This document shows positions 40,001 through 49,133 of a DNA stretch of 64,000 nt, one piece after another. Position 1 is the first letter of the stretch; every line of letters starts with the position of its first letter. The position numbers and the translations under genes are program-made. Origin of the DNA: Lineus longissimus (lineage: Eukaryota > Nemertea > Pilidiophora > Heteronemertea > Lineidae); NCBI RefSeq assembly GCF_910592395.1, contig NC_088319.1, positions 6,696,001-6,760,000 on the forward strand, given 5' to 3'. The notes under the pieces are model-generated. The model saw nothing but the letters and a program-made list of their open reading frames with translations, made no database searches and was not told where the DNA came from.

Positions 40001-40404
40001 AAGATTATGGCCTTATCATGATTTTTAGGATTCTGTGTGGGCATGTATACAGAAAGTACATGTGTGCCAGACATCAATTTCACATGGCATACCCTCCCCT
40101 GTAAACCCCCTGGAACTACGAACTCCCTCTCCACAGCTGCCCTGGTTATAATAGCTGTGCCGGCGTGAGCCTGGCCACTGCTGTAGAAATAAAGTCCATA
40201 GTTCCGATTAACCCATGGTCCCAAATTGTCCGGCACCACATGCACTTCCTGTAAACATGCCACATCACACTTGAGTCTTACAATTTTGTTTAAAACACTT
40301 ATTCTCTTTTCATACAAACCATTCACATTCATTGTTATTACATTAGATGCCATGATTAATATACTGATGAGGGTGAAAAGGTGATTCATAGACTTAATAT
40401 GCAT
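37036..40404 (-). CDS. LINE C ORF2: APE endonuclease/reverse transcriptase
   Basis: The product is 1122 aa and open throughout. Endonuclease motifs are TMNVNGLYEKR, LQEVHVV, YMPTQN, LGGDFNFAS, RLDRIFTN and TDHYGV. The reverse transcriptase has NYRPVSLLTVDYKIITK, VRQGCSLSPLLF and FADD. The C-terminal motif is CARCYPSQTETIKHAFYEC. Best alignment in the window is with B1 ORF2. The first ATG (40404) is 13 bases after the ORF1 stop, across an A-run; a second ATG at residue 6 aligns with the B1 start. A short hydrophobic run (LFTLISILIMA) precedes the endonuclease, as in A and B. Confidence 0.94.
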   Translation of the reverse strand: MHIKSMNHLFTLISILIMASNVITMNVNGLYEKRISVLNKIVRLKCDVACLQEVHVVPDNLGPWVNRNYGLYFYSSGQAHAGTAIITRAAVEREFVVPGGLQGRVCHVKLMSGTHVLSVYMPTQNPKNHDKAIIFCQSFKEYVRKLRGENLILGGDFNFASSREDRGTGTLFPGDILYKRLWQEIMDLLNIKDSYRELNPTTKSYTYHRGNVRSRLDRIFTNCIVKKMDHVALVFTDHYGVWGAVETIGKRKMGKGFWKLNNSLLRDEGTEREVTQFWRGWQKRKGDFECPIDWWEKGKQKLQGIFKKNGKRVNRERGARIWELEKELDNLGKERDRGVDNRERWEEIREELNNLEMRDLEGAKVRAGARFIEEREAPTTEFFKVEVRSKTVINQLKNSEDVVLEKQEDILNEVKKFYEELYRKKETDKVYKDRFAAKIVKKLTGEQQNTLEGLITTGEVQRELKNMKVGKSPGIDGLGKEFYVYYWDILGDDLVETINNVFLREKLGGTMKTAVISILFKKGDPRDIKNYRPVSLLTVDYKIITKVLKSRLSGVMSDLVHPDQACGIPKRSINDQLFNIQTIIEHASDSGGALVAVDLRKAFDLVSHEWLFQCLETMRFGHNFMRWMRVLYDAPESRVLVNGFLSESFRVGRSVRQGCSLSPLLFVLCQEPLACAIRSDERVRGIRLPNVKQQVKNIAFADDATHPIATPCIRALFSVYNDFGQASGSDINIAKTEILLLGGFSRQNIPIEYRQYIVKISNILGIPWTKAGPCGETYWKKIGEKMGKTVKLWENRRLSFVGKVLVVKTVLVSKLWYGARVMKLPKKYCIKFVKTIFKFLWSNKMELIKRSTMVQSFGDGGVGMPHVASKCRALFMERLKQLYKVQEGGVAQPWIGYGIYKVGITLRHHCPEIAKNTYMHRVIGTHGVWEEILYQCKAAKLKMGRSQWVNITAASLYGEIMKSGPNIPHTVCTKIFNVNWSRIWNNVWNNNILYNNEKELYYKLVHRALPVKAMFKGLPNIQRNCARCYPSQTETIKHAFYECVTIQPVLNSLINLFRRKNWPDINFERIICPEFANCKGKDKIVGALGIYIHVIWGGRASIWRGNQDNSLNEFEKRIQNRL

Positions 40405-40420
40405 TTTTTTTTTTTTTTTA
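40405..40420 (-). other. A-run between ORF1 stop and ORF2 start of LINE C
   Basis: The ORF1 stop TAA is followed by an uninterrupted A-tract of about 13 nt and then ATG of ORF2. B1 has TAATTTAATG at this place, so the tract has expanded in C. It may affect ORF2 re-initiation (inference). Confidence 0.7.
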
Positions 40421-41713
40421 ATATTTGAAAGGCTTCGCAGATGTAACCCGACTCTTACCTGGCGAGGTACGCCTTGTTCTTGATGGCACTCCCAAGTTGG
40501 GCTTTTTGTTGTTTTGTTTGTTTTGGGCCTTGTTCGTTAAGTCCTCTGGGCTTTTTTCAACCCTATCATTTCCCCTCTTGACAGTGCCAACAAGCCGCTC
40601 GGCATCCCCGTCAGGAGTCGTCGGCCTACTACCTGCGAAACCTTTCAAAATTACATTGACATTAGTTGGAGAGTCTAGGTCTATACTTAACGGCTTGGAA
40701 AGGTCTCTCAGCTCATCATCCGTACTCTCCTCTACACTGTCCTTTGCTTCTTTTAGCCGGTTTGCCACCTCTGTGGGCGTGTCCCAAACTGACTGTTCCC
40801 CTCTCCTCCTAGCCTTCACTACACCTCGCCATTCTCCATCTCTAGCTGCCTCCTTCCCTGTTTCGTCACTATTCTCTTTCTCGCCATCCTCGACACTCTC
40901 TCCCATCTCCTCACACCTGCCCGCTGCACTACTCTCGCTCTCTTCGCCTAACTCCTTCTCACCATCTTCGACCTTCTCTCCCTGCTCAACTCTCTGCACT
41001 ACACTTCGTACTCTTCCTTCCGCGTCATCTTCCTTCTCATTCTCCTTTTCGTCTGCTCTATCCCCCAACTGCTCTGTACATTCATATCGATAATGCCCTT
41101 TTCTCCGGCAGCGAAAGCACGTGGCGTCTCCCCTCAGTTCGTCTTCTTGGCCTCTATACCAAGTCCGGAATCTGTTGCCCTTTACATAAATTACTTTTGG
41201 GACTTTAGCCCCCACATTCATGACAACTGTCACCGTGCCACTCTCTACCGTGTTATACTCCCTCAACATCTCTCTCTTTGCTGCTTTCACTAAGCCATAC
41301 TTTTGTAATGTCTCTCTTATCCATCCAATGTCACACTCTCCCGGGTAATTGTGCACCTTTACGTACCTGCTCGTGTGGAATCTTTTGATTTCAAAGTCAG
41401 CTGCTTTTTCGAGCCAAAATCCTACCCCGTTAATGTCCAAAACCGCTGGGACCTCATCCATTTGCGGGTCCCCCTTTTGGAACCTGACACTAAAATGTCC
41501 TTGACCCACTTTTAAAACTGTTTTAATACTTCCTATGGGGATCCCATTCTCAATTAAAGCCTTCACAATCATATATTGTTTTATATCTCCATCATCATGG
41601 TTCGTTCTATAATCTACTGAAACCAAGCTTCGTTTAATAATATCAACCACCTCTGCCTCATAGGGCCCATCCTGTTGCTGCTGGGCCACGGCGCCGGCAT
41701 ACGACGACGCCAT
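40418..41713 (-). CDS. LINE C ORF1: zinc-knuckle RNA-binding protein
   Basis: The product is 431 aa, the same length as B1 ORF1. The CCHC knuckle is CFRCRRKGHYRYEC near residue 197-210. The N-terminal domain is well conserved with B1, while the charged C-terminal half varies and ends SRVTSAKPFKY. Intact. Confidence 0.92.
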   Translation of the reverse strand: MASSYAGAVAQQQQDGPYEAEVVDIIKRSLVSVDYRTNHDDGDIKQYMIVKALIENGIPIGSIKTVLKVGQGHFSVRFQKGDPQMDEVPAVLDINGVGFWLEKAADFEIKRFHTSRYVKVHNYPGECDIGWIRETLQKYGLVKAAKREMLREYNTVESGTVTVVMNVGAKVPKVIYVKGNRFRTWYRGQEDELRGDATCFRCRRKGHYRYECTEQLGDRADEKENEKEDDAEGRVRSVVQRVEQGEKVEDGEKELGEESESSAAGRCEEMGESVEDGEKENSDETGKEAARDGEWRGVVKARRRGEQSVWDTPTEVANRLKEAKDSVEESTDDELRDLSKPLSIDLDSPTNVNVILKGFAGSRPTTPDGDAERLVGTVKRGNDRVEKSPEDLTNKAQNKQNNKKPNLGVPSRTRRTSPGKSRVTSAKPFKY

Positions 41714-41934
41714 GGCTTAAGGCTAAAATCTATGTACAGTGTAGTGTATATGTAAGGGTGCGGTCGAGGTAAAAGCAAAGTAAACAAGTGCGGTCAACAC
41801 AAAGGATCGAACACAAAGGAATCCCACAACGAATAAGGACGAAATTCCACGAAATCTAATGAATAAAATGAATATTGCACGTACTGCTCCCCGGTCCTTC
41901 TGAAATTTACGATATTGTAGCAAAGATGAAAAAT

Positions 41935-41974
41935 GATACTGATACTTTTATCTTAGCCAACGGGCCGAGAAGCG
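41935..41974 (-). other. U2 snRNA-like 5' head of LINE C
   Basis: The minus strand reads CGCTTCTCGGCCCGTTGGCT followed by AAGATAAAAGTATCAGTATC. It matches U2 from nt 3 (CGCTTCTCGGCC) to about nt 28, then drifts. It is the extreme 5' end of C, next to the TSD. It is more diverged from U2 than the B1 head. Confidence 0.82.
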
Positions 41975-41978
41975 GGTA

Positions 41979-42030
41979 CCTGGGAGAACGTCCTTATTGA
42001 TCAACGTTAACTCCTGTGCCAGGTAAGTAT
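41979..42030 (-). pseudogene. U1 snRNA nt 1-52 upstream of LINE C
   Basis: Complete stem-loop I and promoter, joined to the U2-like head of C. A transcript from here would start as U1 and continue as U2-like sequence. Confidence 0.93.
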
Positions 42031-42601
42031 GCTTGATTTTCGCCACACGCGACCGTAAACATCACGGTAAATTCATCCCTCACGTGGTTTTCGAACTCGA
42101 AAGGACACAGTTTGGTTGGCAACTTCAACGTCGAATGGAACGACACACAGGAGGAGGCCTATACGCAGAGGCAAAGCTCGAGACAGCCTATGTATTCTCA
42201 TGGAGGCCTTCACCGACCAATGCATGTGCTTGAATATAAGATTTCGGACACGTTATTTTCATTCATACTCGCTTGAACAGCTTCGTCGCATTACAGACGT
42301 GGTTGCGTGGTTGGGGCGCCCATCACACGACGAGTTCACGCGCACGTTCAATTGCTGCACGCGTACCAGCATTTATACCTCCCGACAATTGGCCCTTGTG
42401 ATAACCCAAGGGTGTTTTCCTAGAGGGAGCAAAGAGGGTCTCTTCTTTCTTTTAGTTTGTAAGGGGATAGCGCGTACGCAGTCCCCCACTACCATAAATG
42501 CTGCACCCGAGTCACCCACATTTGGGGTGATCGCAAGGGTCAGCCCAACCGAAGTGCAATGGAAAGGCCTCGCCCTGGGAGAACGTCCTTATTGATCAAC
42601 G
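42031..42601 (-). repeat. U1 snRNA tandem array, block 5 (one spacer, broken gene)
   Basis: The spacer with promoter belongs to the C-disrupted gene. U1 nt 25-164 (42462-42601) belongs to the gene split by LINE D2. Confidence 0.94.
42462..42601 (-). pseudogene. U1 snRNA nt 25-164, severed by LINE D2
   Basis: Body after the D2 poly-A tail. Start with nt 1-39 at 48069-48107. Confidence 0.93.
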
Positions 42602-43023
42602 TTTTTTTTTTTTTTTTTTATCTTTTATTGTAACAACATGTAAAAGTAACAATGATAATGAGCTAGCTATCCCTTACAAAGCTCAGGGAGTGGTCTACAT
42701 CTCTTAGCAATCTAGGCGGCGCAAATCGGCCTGCGGAGGTTTTACAGTTTGTTCTGCCTAACGAGCTGTAGTTGAAAAGAAACACTTGACATTATTTTTA
42801 CAGGTGATGCAGTTCTGTGATGGCTTGCTTGCTGGCCATATTGTTGTGCTGGAAGAGGGGATGGTTAGGCATTCATTGTACAAACAGTGGCTTAGAAATT
42901 CTTTTATTGTGCTGAATAGTTATTTCAGGAGTGATTTTGGTGGAGGAAGTCGTGGTAACACTTAAGTTAAACGTGTTGTTGTTAATGAATGAATGTCGCC
43001 AGAGTTAATAGGCTTATATACAG

Positions 43024-46000
43024 TTAGATGAAGTTTCTTCTGAGTTCAAAGGTATCCGTGTTACACAGGATGTTATTGCAACACCAGTCGGTTTGGAAGA
43101 CTAGACTTTGTGTCGGGGAACTTCCGGCTTTGGTCAATTCTTGTTTTAATCTGCTGATTACGTTTGCTTTGAATATTTGTACTAAGTTTGCCTTGGGTTT
43201 ATCTGGTTCAGTGAGAATAATATTTCGGTTTCTCCATAGTATGTGTTTTGCAAGAAAGATGAGGAAATTTGAAAGTTGTAGGTTTGGTTTGTCTGCCGCG
43301 ATGGTGTTTTGAAATGAGATTCCGAAACAGATTTTATGCAAGTCTAACCTGCAGGGTTTGCCTAGAATCTGTTCGATTAAAGGGTTTATGCGCCCCCATA
43401 GGTTGAAAGCAACTGGGCAGTCTGTGAATATGTGCAAATTAGTTTCTTCTATATTAGTTGCACATGTTTCGCATGTGTCGTTTTCTGTCATTCCCCACTT
43501 TTTAAGTTTATCCTTGGTCGCAAGCGTCAAGTGGGAGAACCTCCATTGTAATTCTCTAGTTTTGTTGGCACTTAAGGGGTTTTGTGCATTAAGCCAATTA
43601 ATTTTCCAGTTGATTTCATCATTTATGATTTCTTGAAATGTTTGGTACGACTTGGGTGTGAAATCTCGTGTTGTTTCACTGATCAAGTGGTTGTAAATAT
43701 CTGTTGATTTGAGTTTGTTGATGGATTTTTTGTTTAGATTAATACTAAAATTTTGCGCTCCCTTTGTTTCGCTTGCTGTTATGAGTTTGATTTTCCATTC
43801 TCTAGGGATTTTAGAGTACAGATTTTCAAGTTTTTCTTCTCCATTTGGGATGTGTTTTATCTTGTCATTTTCCTCAAACTCTATGCGTTCGCCATTACAG
43901 AATATGTCTTTGACTTGTACCACATTAGCCTTTATAAACTGTTTTTCCGTGAGGTTCAGCTGGGTCTTTAGTTCCGTGTTATTGAAGAGGTTTTGGTGTA
44001 GCAGGTCACGGGCATTCCTGTATTTTGGCAGCTTAAAGCTTCTGTGTATTTGTTCCCAGTAACCTAAGGTTTGATTGAGGAATTTGCTTCCTGTTGTTTT
44101 GGCTTTGAAGTTCTTTTCCAGTAGAATATTGTCTTTGTTGTGGGCCCCGTATTGTGTTTGGAGTCTTTGATCGATGAAGCATTTCCATGCATAATTGTGG
44201 TTGTCCAGGTATCTCAGGATATGTTTAACTCTTTGGGTTTTTATTTTGTTTGTTATGTTAGTGAGATTTATACCTCCTTCGTTGAGAGGTTTATATAGAA
44301 TATCTTTTTTCACCCAGTGCTTCCGGTTTTTCCAAATGAAGTTTTCGAAAGATGTCTGGATTTTGTTAATGTATTTGTCCGGCATTGGGTAGACCGCTGA
44401 TAGGTACCAGATCTGTGAGGTTAAAAAGGTGTTGATGACTGTTGTTTTCCCCGTTATAGAAAGGTCCCTTTGTTTCCAAAGGTTCAGGATTCGCTGAATT
44501 TTTAGAATTTTGGGGGCCCAATTGTCTTCATCGTACCTTGTATTTCCGAAGAACATGCCGTATATTTTTATCTTGTCATTCTTCCAAGTTAAATTCATTG
44601 GCTTGTTCATGTTATTTTTGAAGGAGCCTATCCAGAGGCCTTCCGTTTTTTCTTTGTTTACTTTGGAACCGCTGGCCTGTTCGTATGTTTCTAGTACATC
44701 AAAGACGTGGGGTAGTGATTCAATTGTTGAAAGTGTTAATGTGTTATCGTCTGCATACTGTTTTATTTTGCTTGTTTTTTGGTTTGGTAGTTTTATGCCT
44801 TTGATGTTTTTATTTTTTCGTATTGTTTCTGCCAGTGTTTCCGCCACTAGTATATACAGCAGGGCAGATAAGCAACACCCCTGTCTGACTCCTTGTTCTA
44901 GTTTAAAGGCGCCTGATAGCCAGCCGTTGTTTTTTATGTGTGATTTTATGTCCGTGTAAAATAGTGTAACCCAGTTGATGAAATCTTCTCGAAAGTTGAA
45001 GGTTTGAAGTGTCTTGTACAGATAGTCCCACGAGACTTTATCAAAGGCCTTCATTTGGTCAAGGCACAACAAAAAGCCAGGTTTATTAGTTTGATTAACG
45101 TATTCAATAAGGTCTCTCGTGAAATGCGCATTATCGTGTATTTGTCGACCTTCTATGCCACATGTTTGGTCACTGTGTATGATATGAGGAAGGACTTTCT
45201 TTAATCTGTTTGCTAGACATTTTGTGATGATTTTATAATCAATACAGAGTAGTGAAATGGGTCGCCAGTTTTTTAACAGAGTTTTGTCTCCTTTTTTATA
45301 GAGGAGGGTTATGACTCCTGTTCGCATTGTATTTGATAAGAGTTTATTTTCAAAGCAATAGTTTGCCACTTCTAAGAGGTCTGGCCCAAAGAGATCCCAA
45401 AATGTTCGGTAAAACTCAATTGGAAGCCCATCTACTCCCGGGGATTTCCCAAGTTGGAAGCTTTTTTGTGAGATTGTTAGTTCTTTCAGAGTAAGTTTTC
45501 CCTCACAGGATTTACTTTGTGGTTCAGTTAGTTTTTTGTCTATGTTTTTGAGAATCTTTGTTTGTGCTTTGGGAGATGTTGGTGTTCTTTTGTATAATTC
45601 GGTATAAAAGCGAATTTGTTCTTTCGAGATTTCCTCTTGTGAGGTCACTCTTTTCCCTTCCGGGGTAGTGAGTTCATCGATTACTTTCTTTTCAGCATTT
45701 AATGTTTCCAAATTAGCGAAAAACTTCGTACATTTTTCCCCTTCCTCACGCCATTGTATTTTGCTTCTGATTTTGATTCCTTCAAGCTTTTTCTCTTCTA
45801 TTGATTTAATTAATTCTTTTACCTGGGTGTATCTGTTTATGTGATATTCTGATTGATTTTCTGCCAAAGGCGTTATTTGTTCAAGTTCTTTAAGGAGTTT
45901 TTCTTTAAGTCTGTTTTCGTTTTTCCGTTTTTCTTTTGAGTATTGTATTGAGAGGTATTTTATCTTATTTTTACCAATGTCCCACCATTTTGCAAGGTCA

Positions 46001-46878
46001 TCATATTCATGCCTCTTGGATTGCCATGATGCCCAGAGAGTATTTACTTTTTCTCGATATAGTGAGCTTTTTAGTATTTCTGTATTTAGATGCCACGTGT
46101 TTGGTCCTCTTGGCCTTGTGGCGGGTGTTTTCAGTTGTAAGCTGGCTAAGTTATGATCTGATAATGGATATGGTTCGATTTTAACGTTTACACAAGAATG
46201 GATTAAATTTTCTGAAACATAGATTCTATCAATACGTGAGCTAGTGTCAAAGTTTTTGGAGTGTCTTGAGAAGACTTTTAAATTTGGGAATTGATACCTT
46301 AAGATGTCAGTCAAGTTTAGATCAGATGTTAGTTTTTGAATCTCATTTTTACCAATTAGACATTTTTTATTCTGCGAGAGACCGAGTCTGTCTAGTTCAA
46401 AGTTTTCAATGCAATTGAAATCACCGCCTAAGATGAATTCAGTGGGTAGGTTACCAGTATTCTCAGCGTTTGTAGGTTTTAGTGTGAAGTTTTTGATACT
46501 ACTTAGGAAGCGTTGGCGTTCGGCCGGAATATTTGGTGCGTAAATATTTATCACATTTATAAATTTGTCTACAAGTTTATAAAGTACACTAAGGATTCGG
46601 CCATTTTTGTCTCTTTTCATTTTCGTTACATGTAGATTTTCACTTGAGATAGTGGCCACACCATGTTTTCGGTTGTCTTCTGGTATGTTTGATGTGAGAA
46701 TTTGTTTATTTTTTAGGTGTTTTAGAAGGCCCATAGCTTCTTCATGGGTTTTAAAATGGGTTTCCTGTAAAAGAGTGATGGTAAATTTATTGGTAATTTC
46801 AGAGAGGGTATTCCGTTTTGTGTCTGATGACACTAGACCGTCTACATTTAACGACACAACGCTTAGATCGTACTCCAT
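43024..46878 (-). CDS. LINE D2 ORF2: APE endonuclease/reverse transcriptase
   Basis: The product is 1284 aa. The endonuclease starts at the N-terminus without the hydrophobic leader of A-C: VVSLNVDGLV, LLQETHFKT, VINIYAPN, LGGDFNCIE, SRIDRIYVS and LSDHNLASL. The reverse transcriptase has NWRPISLLCIDYKIITK, LDQMKAFDKV, GVRQGCCLSALLY and YADD. The C-terminal Cys/His motif is CETCATNIEETNLHIFTDC. It is closer in motif wording to A than to B/C. Intact, so D2 may be active. Confidence 0.95.
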   Translation of the reverse strand: MEYDLSVVSLNVDGLVSSDTKRNTLSEITNKFTITLLQETHFKTHEEAMGLLKHLKNKQILTSNIPEDNRKHGVATISSENLHVTKMKRDKNGRILSVLYKLVDKFINVINIYAPNIPAERQRFLSSIKNFTLKPTNAENTGNLPTEFILGGDFNCIENFELDRLGLSQNKKCLIGKNEIQKLTSDLNLTDILRYQFPNLKVFSRHSKNFDTSSRIDRIYVSENLIHSCVNVKIEPYPLSDHNLASLQLKTPATRPRGPNTWHLNTEILKSSLYREKVNTLWASWQSKRHEYDDLAKWWDIGKNKIKYLSIQYSKEKRKNENRLKEKLLKELEQITPLAENQSEYHINRYTQVKELIKSIEEKKLEGIKIRSKIQWREEGEKCTKFFANLETLNAEKKVIDELTTPEGKRVTSQEEISKEQIRFYTELYKRTPTSPKAQTKILKNIDKKLTEPQSKSCEGKLTLKELTISQKSFQLGKSPGVDGLPIEFYRTFWDLFGPDLLEVANYCFENKLLSNTMRTGVITLLYKKGDKTLLKNWRPISLLCIDYKIITKCLANRLKKVLPHIIHSDQTCGIEGRQIHDNAHFTRDLIEYVNQTNKPGFLLCLDQMKAFDKVSWDYLYKTLQTFNFREDFINWVTLFYTDIKSHIKNNGWLSGAFKLEQGVRQGCCLSALLYILVAETLAETIRKNKNIKGIKLPNQKTSKIKQYADDNTLTLSTIESLPHVFDVLETYEQASGSKVNKEKTEGLWIGSFKNNMNKPMNLTWKNDKIKIYGMFFGNTRYDEDNWAPKILKIQRILNLWKQRDLSITGKTTVINTFLTSQIWYLSAVYPMPDKYINKIQTSFENFIWKNRKHWVKKDILYKPLNEGGINLTNITNKIKTQRVKHILRYLDNHNYAWKCFIDQRLQTQYGAHNKDNILLEKNFKAKTTGSKFLNQTLGYWEQIHRSFKLPKYRNARDLLHQNLFNNTELKTQLNLTEKQFIKANVVQVKDIFCNGERIEFEENDKIKHIPNGEEKLENLYSKIPREWKIKLITASETKGAQNFSINLNKKSINKLKSTDIYNHLISETTRDFTPKSYQTFQEIINDEINWKINWLNAQNPLSANKTRELQWRFSHLTLATKDKLKKWGMTENDTCETCATNIEETNLHIFTDCPVAFNLWGRINPLIEQILGKPCRLDLHKICFGISFQNTIAADKPNLQLSNFLIFLAKHILWRNRNIILTEPDKPKANLVQIFKANVISRLKQELTKAGSSPTQSLVFQTDWCCNNILCNTDTFELRRNFI

Positions 46879-47000
46879 TTTAAATGATAAAACAACCTAC
46901 ACCAAGTAATATCCTATGCTTATGAATACGGGTTTGGATCTCATTTGCCAATTCAGTCAGGATTTTTATGTCGATCACATTTTTATGTTGAAAGTCACGT

Positions 47001-48026
47001 TTATTCTGTTTTGTAGCCATTACCGTCCTCCTTTGAAATGGTGTCAGGGTTATTCTTTGTCCGTTTGTTTTTGCGTTTCGGCCTCTTTATCTCCCACGTT
47101 TCTGTAGCTTTTTGTAATCCTAGTGGGATATGGTTTGCTGGTAATTGAACAGTGCTTTTTAGTGTCTTTTTCGACGGTGTTGCTTTTGGCGTAGTTTGTG
47201 AATCAGCTGAGGCTTCGCTCTCGCTGTCGCGCCCCCTCTTGCTAGTTGCAGTCGATATTGTCGACATCTTGTCTTCTTCTTTCTCTTTCTCTGCTTTGTT
47301 TGTTGTTTCCACATCCTGCAGCGTCACCTCCATTTGGGGATCGGCATCTGGTACTGGTGCGTTATCAGCTTTGTCGGCAGCGTTTCGTCCTTCTAGTACC
47401 AGTTGATTAACTTGCTCTCTGCGGTATGCTCGCTGCCTGCAGTCTTCTTCACGATGATTCGGATGAAGGCATTCCTCCCTGCACTCGAACCACATGTGAT
47501 CATCTTGTTTGCATATGCCGCACATCTTCGGCTGATCTTTGTAAAAAGCTCTGAATGAGACCTGCTCACCGTTATTTTTTTCTGCCCAGCAGGTCCTTGG
47601 TATGGGGGTTTTCAGCTCAATTTCAATAATCCGTTTAGATACATTGTACAGTTTCGTTCCTTTAATCAGGGTAAAGCGGCATGGCGACGTTATCTTTCCA
47701 TATTTCGCCAGTACATTATCGACATTTTCGTGCGCAACTATTGGGGATATCCCCTCCAGCGTAATGAAAGTTGCCAATTTCTCTGGGTCCTTGGCTTGAA
47801 GTGAAACGTTTTTGTATTTAAACACTTTCTCCAGAATGTTCTCTTTCGACTCCTCAGATTTGCAGAAAATTTTAAAGGAAAAGCGTTGTTGCTCAATCCC
47901 AATAATATCCTCCGGAAAAGTGGCCTCGAGATCACCCGCAAAGTCCTCCAGAGTTGCCTTTTGAATAGCGGCCCTTGAAACCACGACCGCATACCGTTTA
48001 ATTACATTGCTAGCCATTGTATACAC
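47001..48026 (-). CDS. LINE D2 ORF1: RNA-binding protein with CCHC knuckle
   Basis: The product is 341 aa. A CCHC knuckle lies at 169-182 (CGICKQDDHMWFEC) and a neighbouring Cys/His cluster at 186-196. A Glu/Lys-rich tail ends NPDTISKEDGNGYKTE. The gap of 122 nt to ORF2 means family D does not use the stop-start overlap seen in A. Confidence 0.92.
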   Translation of the reverse strand: MYTMASNVIKRYAVVVSRAAIQKATLEDFAGDLEATFPEDIIGIEQQRFSFKIFCKSEESKENILEKVFKYKNVSLQAKDPEKLATFITLEGISPIVAHENVDNVLAKYGKITSPCRFTLIKGTKLYNVSKRIIEIELKTPIPRTCWAEKNNGEQVSFRAFYKDQPKMCGICKQDDHMWFECREECLHPNHREEDCRQRAYRREQVNQLVLEGRNAADKADNAPVPDADPQMEVTLQDVETTNKAEKEKEEDKMSTISTATSKRGRDSESEASADSQTTPKATPSKKTLKSTVQLPANHIPLGLQKATETWEIKRPKRKNKRTKNNPDTISKEDGNGYKTE

Positions 48027-48068
48027 TACACATGCAAGGAGGAGCGGAACAAAAACACGTCCGCTCAG

Positions 48069-48107
48069 CCTTATTGATCAACGTTAACTCCTGTGCCAGG
48101 TAAGTAT
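48069..48107 (-). pseudogene. U1 snRNA nt 1-39 upstream of LINE D2
   Basis: Promoter plus the 5' splice-site-pairing end and most of stem-loop I, joined to D2. Confidence 0.93.
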
Positions 48108-48538
48108 GCTTGATTTTCGCCACACGCGACCGTAAACATCACGGTAAATTCATCCCTCACGTGGTTTTCGAACTCGAAAGGACACAGTTTGGTTGGCAAC
48201 TTCAACGTCGAATGGAACGACACACAGGAGGAGGCCTATACGCAGAGGCAAAGCTCGAGACAGCCTATGTATTCTCATGGAGGCCTTCACCGACCAATGC
48301 ATGTGCTTGAATATAAGATTTCGGACACGTTATTTTCATTCATACTCGCTTGAACAGCTTCGTCGCATTACAGACGTGGTTGCGTGGTTGGGGCGCCCAT
48401 CACACGACGAGTTCACGCGCACGTTCAATTGCTGCACGCGTACCAGCATTTATACCTCCCGACAATTGGCCCTTGTGATAACCCAAGGGTGTTTTCCTAG
48501 AGGGAGCAAAGAGGGTCTCTTCTTTCTTTTAGTTTGTA

Positions 48539-48702
48539 AGGGGATAGCGCGTACGCAGTCCCCCACTACCATAAATGCTGCACCCGAGTCACCCACATTT
48601 GGGGTGATCGCAAGGGTCAGCCCAACCGAAGTGCAATGGAAAGGCCTCGCCCTGGGAGAACGTCCTTATTGATCAACGTTAACTCCTGTGCCAGGTAAGT
48701 AT
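48539..48702 (-). ncRNA. U1: U1 snRNA (intact copy 12)
   Basis: Block 6, first complete gene after LINE D2. Confidence 0.96.
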
Positions 48703-49133
48703 GCTTGATTTTCGCCACACGCGACCGTAAACATCACGGTAAATTCATCCCTCACGTGGTTTTCGAACTCGAAAGGACACAGTTTGGTTGGCAACTTCAA
48801 CGTCGAATGGAACGACACACAGGAGGAGGCCTATACGCAGAGGCAAAGCTCGAGACAGCCTATGTATTCTCATGGAGGCCTTCACCGACCAATGCATGTG
48901 CTTGAATATAAGATTTCGGACACGTTATTTTCATTCATACTCGCTTGAACAGCTTCGTCGCATTACAGACGTGGTTGCGTGGTTGGGGCGCCCATCACAC
49001 GACGAGTTCACGCGCACGTTCAATTGCTGCACGCGTACCAGCATTTATACCTCCCGACAATTGGCCCTTGTGATAACCCAAGGGTGTTTTCCTAGAGGGA
49101 GCAAAGAGGGTCTCTTCTTTCTTTTAGTTTGTA

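Larger units (their letters stand above)
35958..41978 (-). mobile_element. LINE family C (B-related), full-length, U2-headed, in U1
   Basis: The 6021-bp element is flanked by GGACGTTCTCCCAGG (U1 nt 38-52) at 35943-35957 and 41979-41993, essentially the same site as B2. The poly-A T-run is followed by the terminal hairpin ACCCACTGCGGGT shared with B. The 3' UTR (35968-37035) has no gene but carries AGCACCAATGG repeats (36342, 36478), the conserved hairpin and a tRNA-like segment. ORF1 and ORF2 are both open. Clearly homologous to B yet diverged, so C is a separate subfamily. Confidence 0.94.
42602..48068 (-). mobile_element. LINE family D, copy D2 (full-length) in U1
   Basis: The 5467-bp element is flanked by CGTTGATCAATAAGG (U1 nt 25-39) at 42587-42601 and 48069-48083. 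A T-run is followed by TTTTATTG (AATAAA on the minus strand). The 3' UTR 42620-43023 has no gene. Both ORFs are open, separated by 122 bp. The 5' UTR starts CTGAGCGGACGTGTTTTTG, resembling the family A 5' end. Confidence 0.95.
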
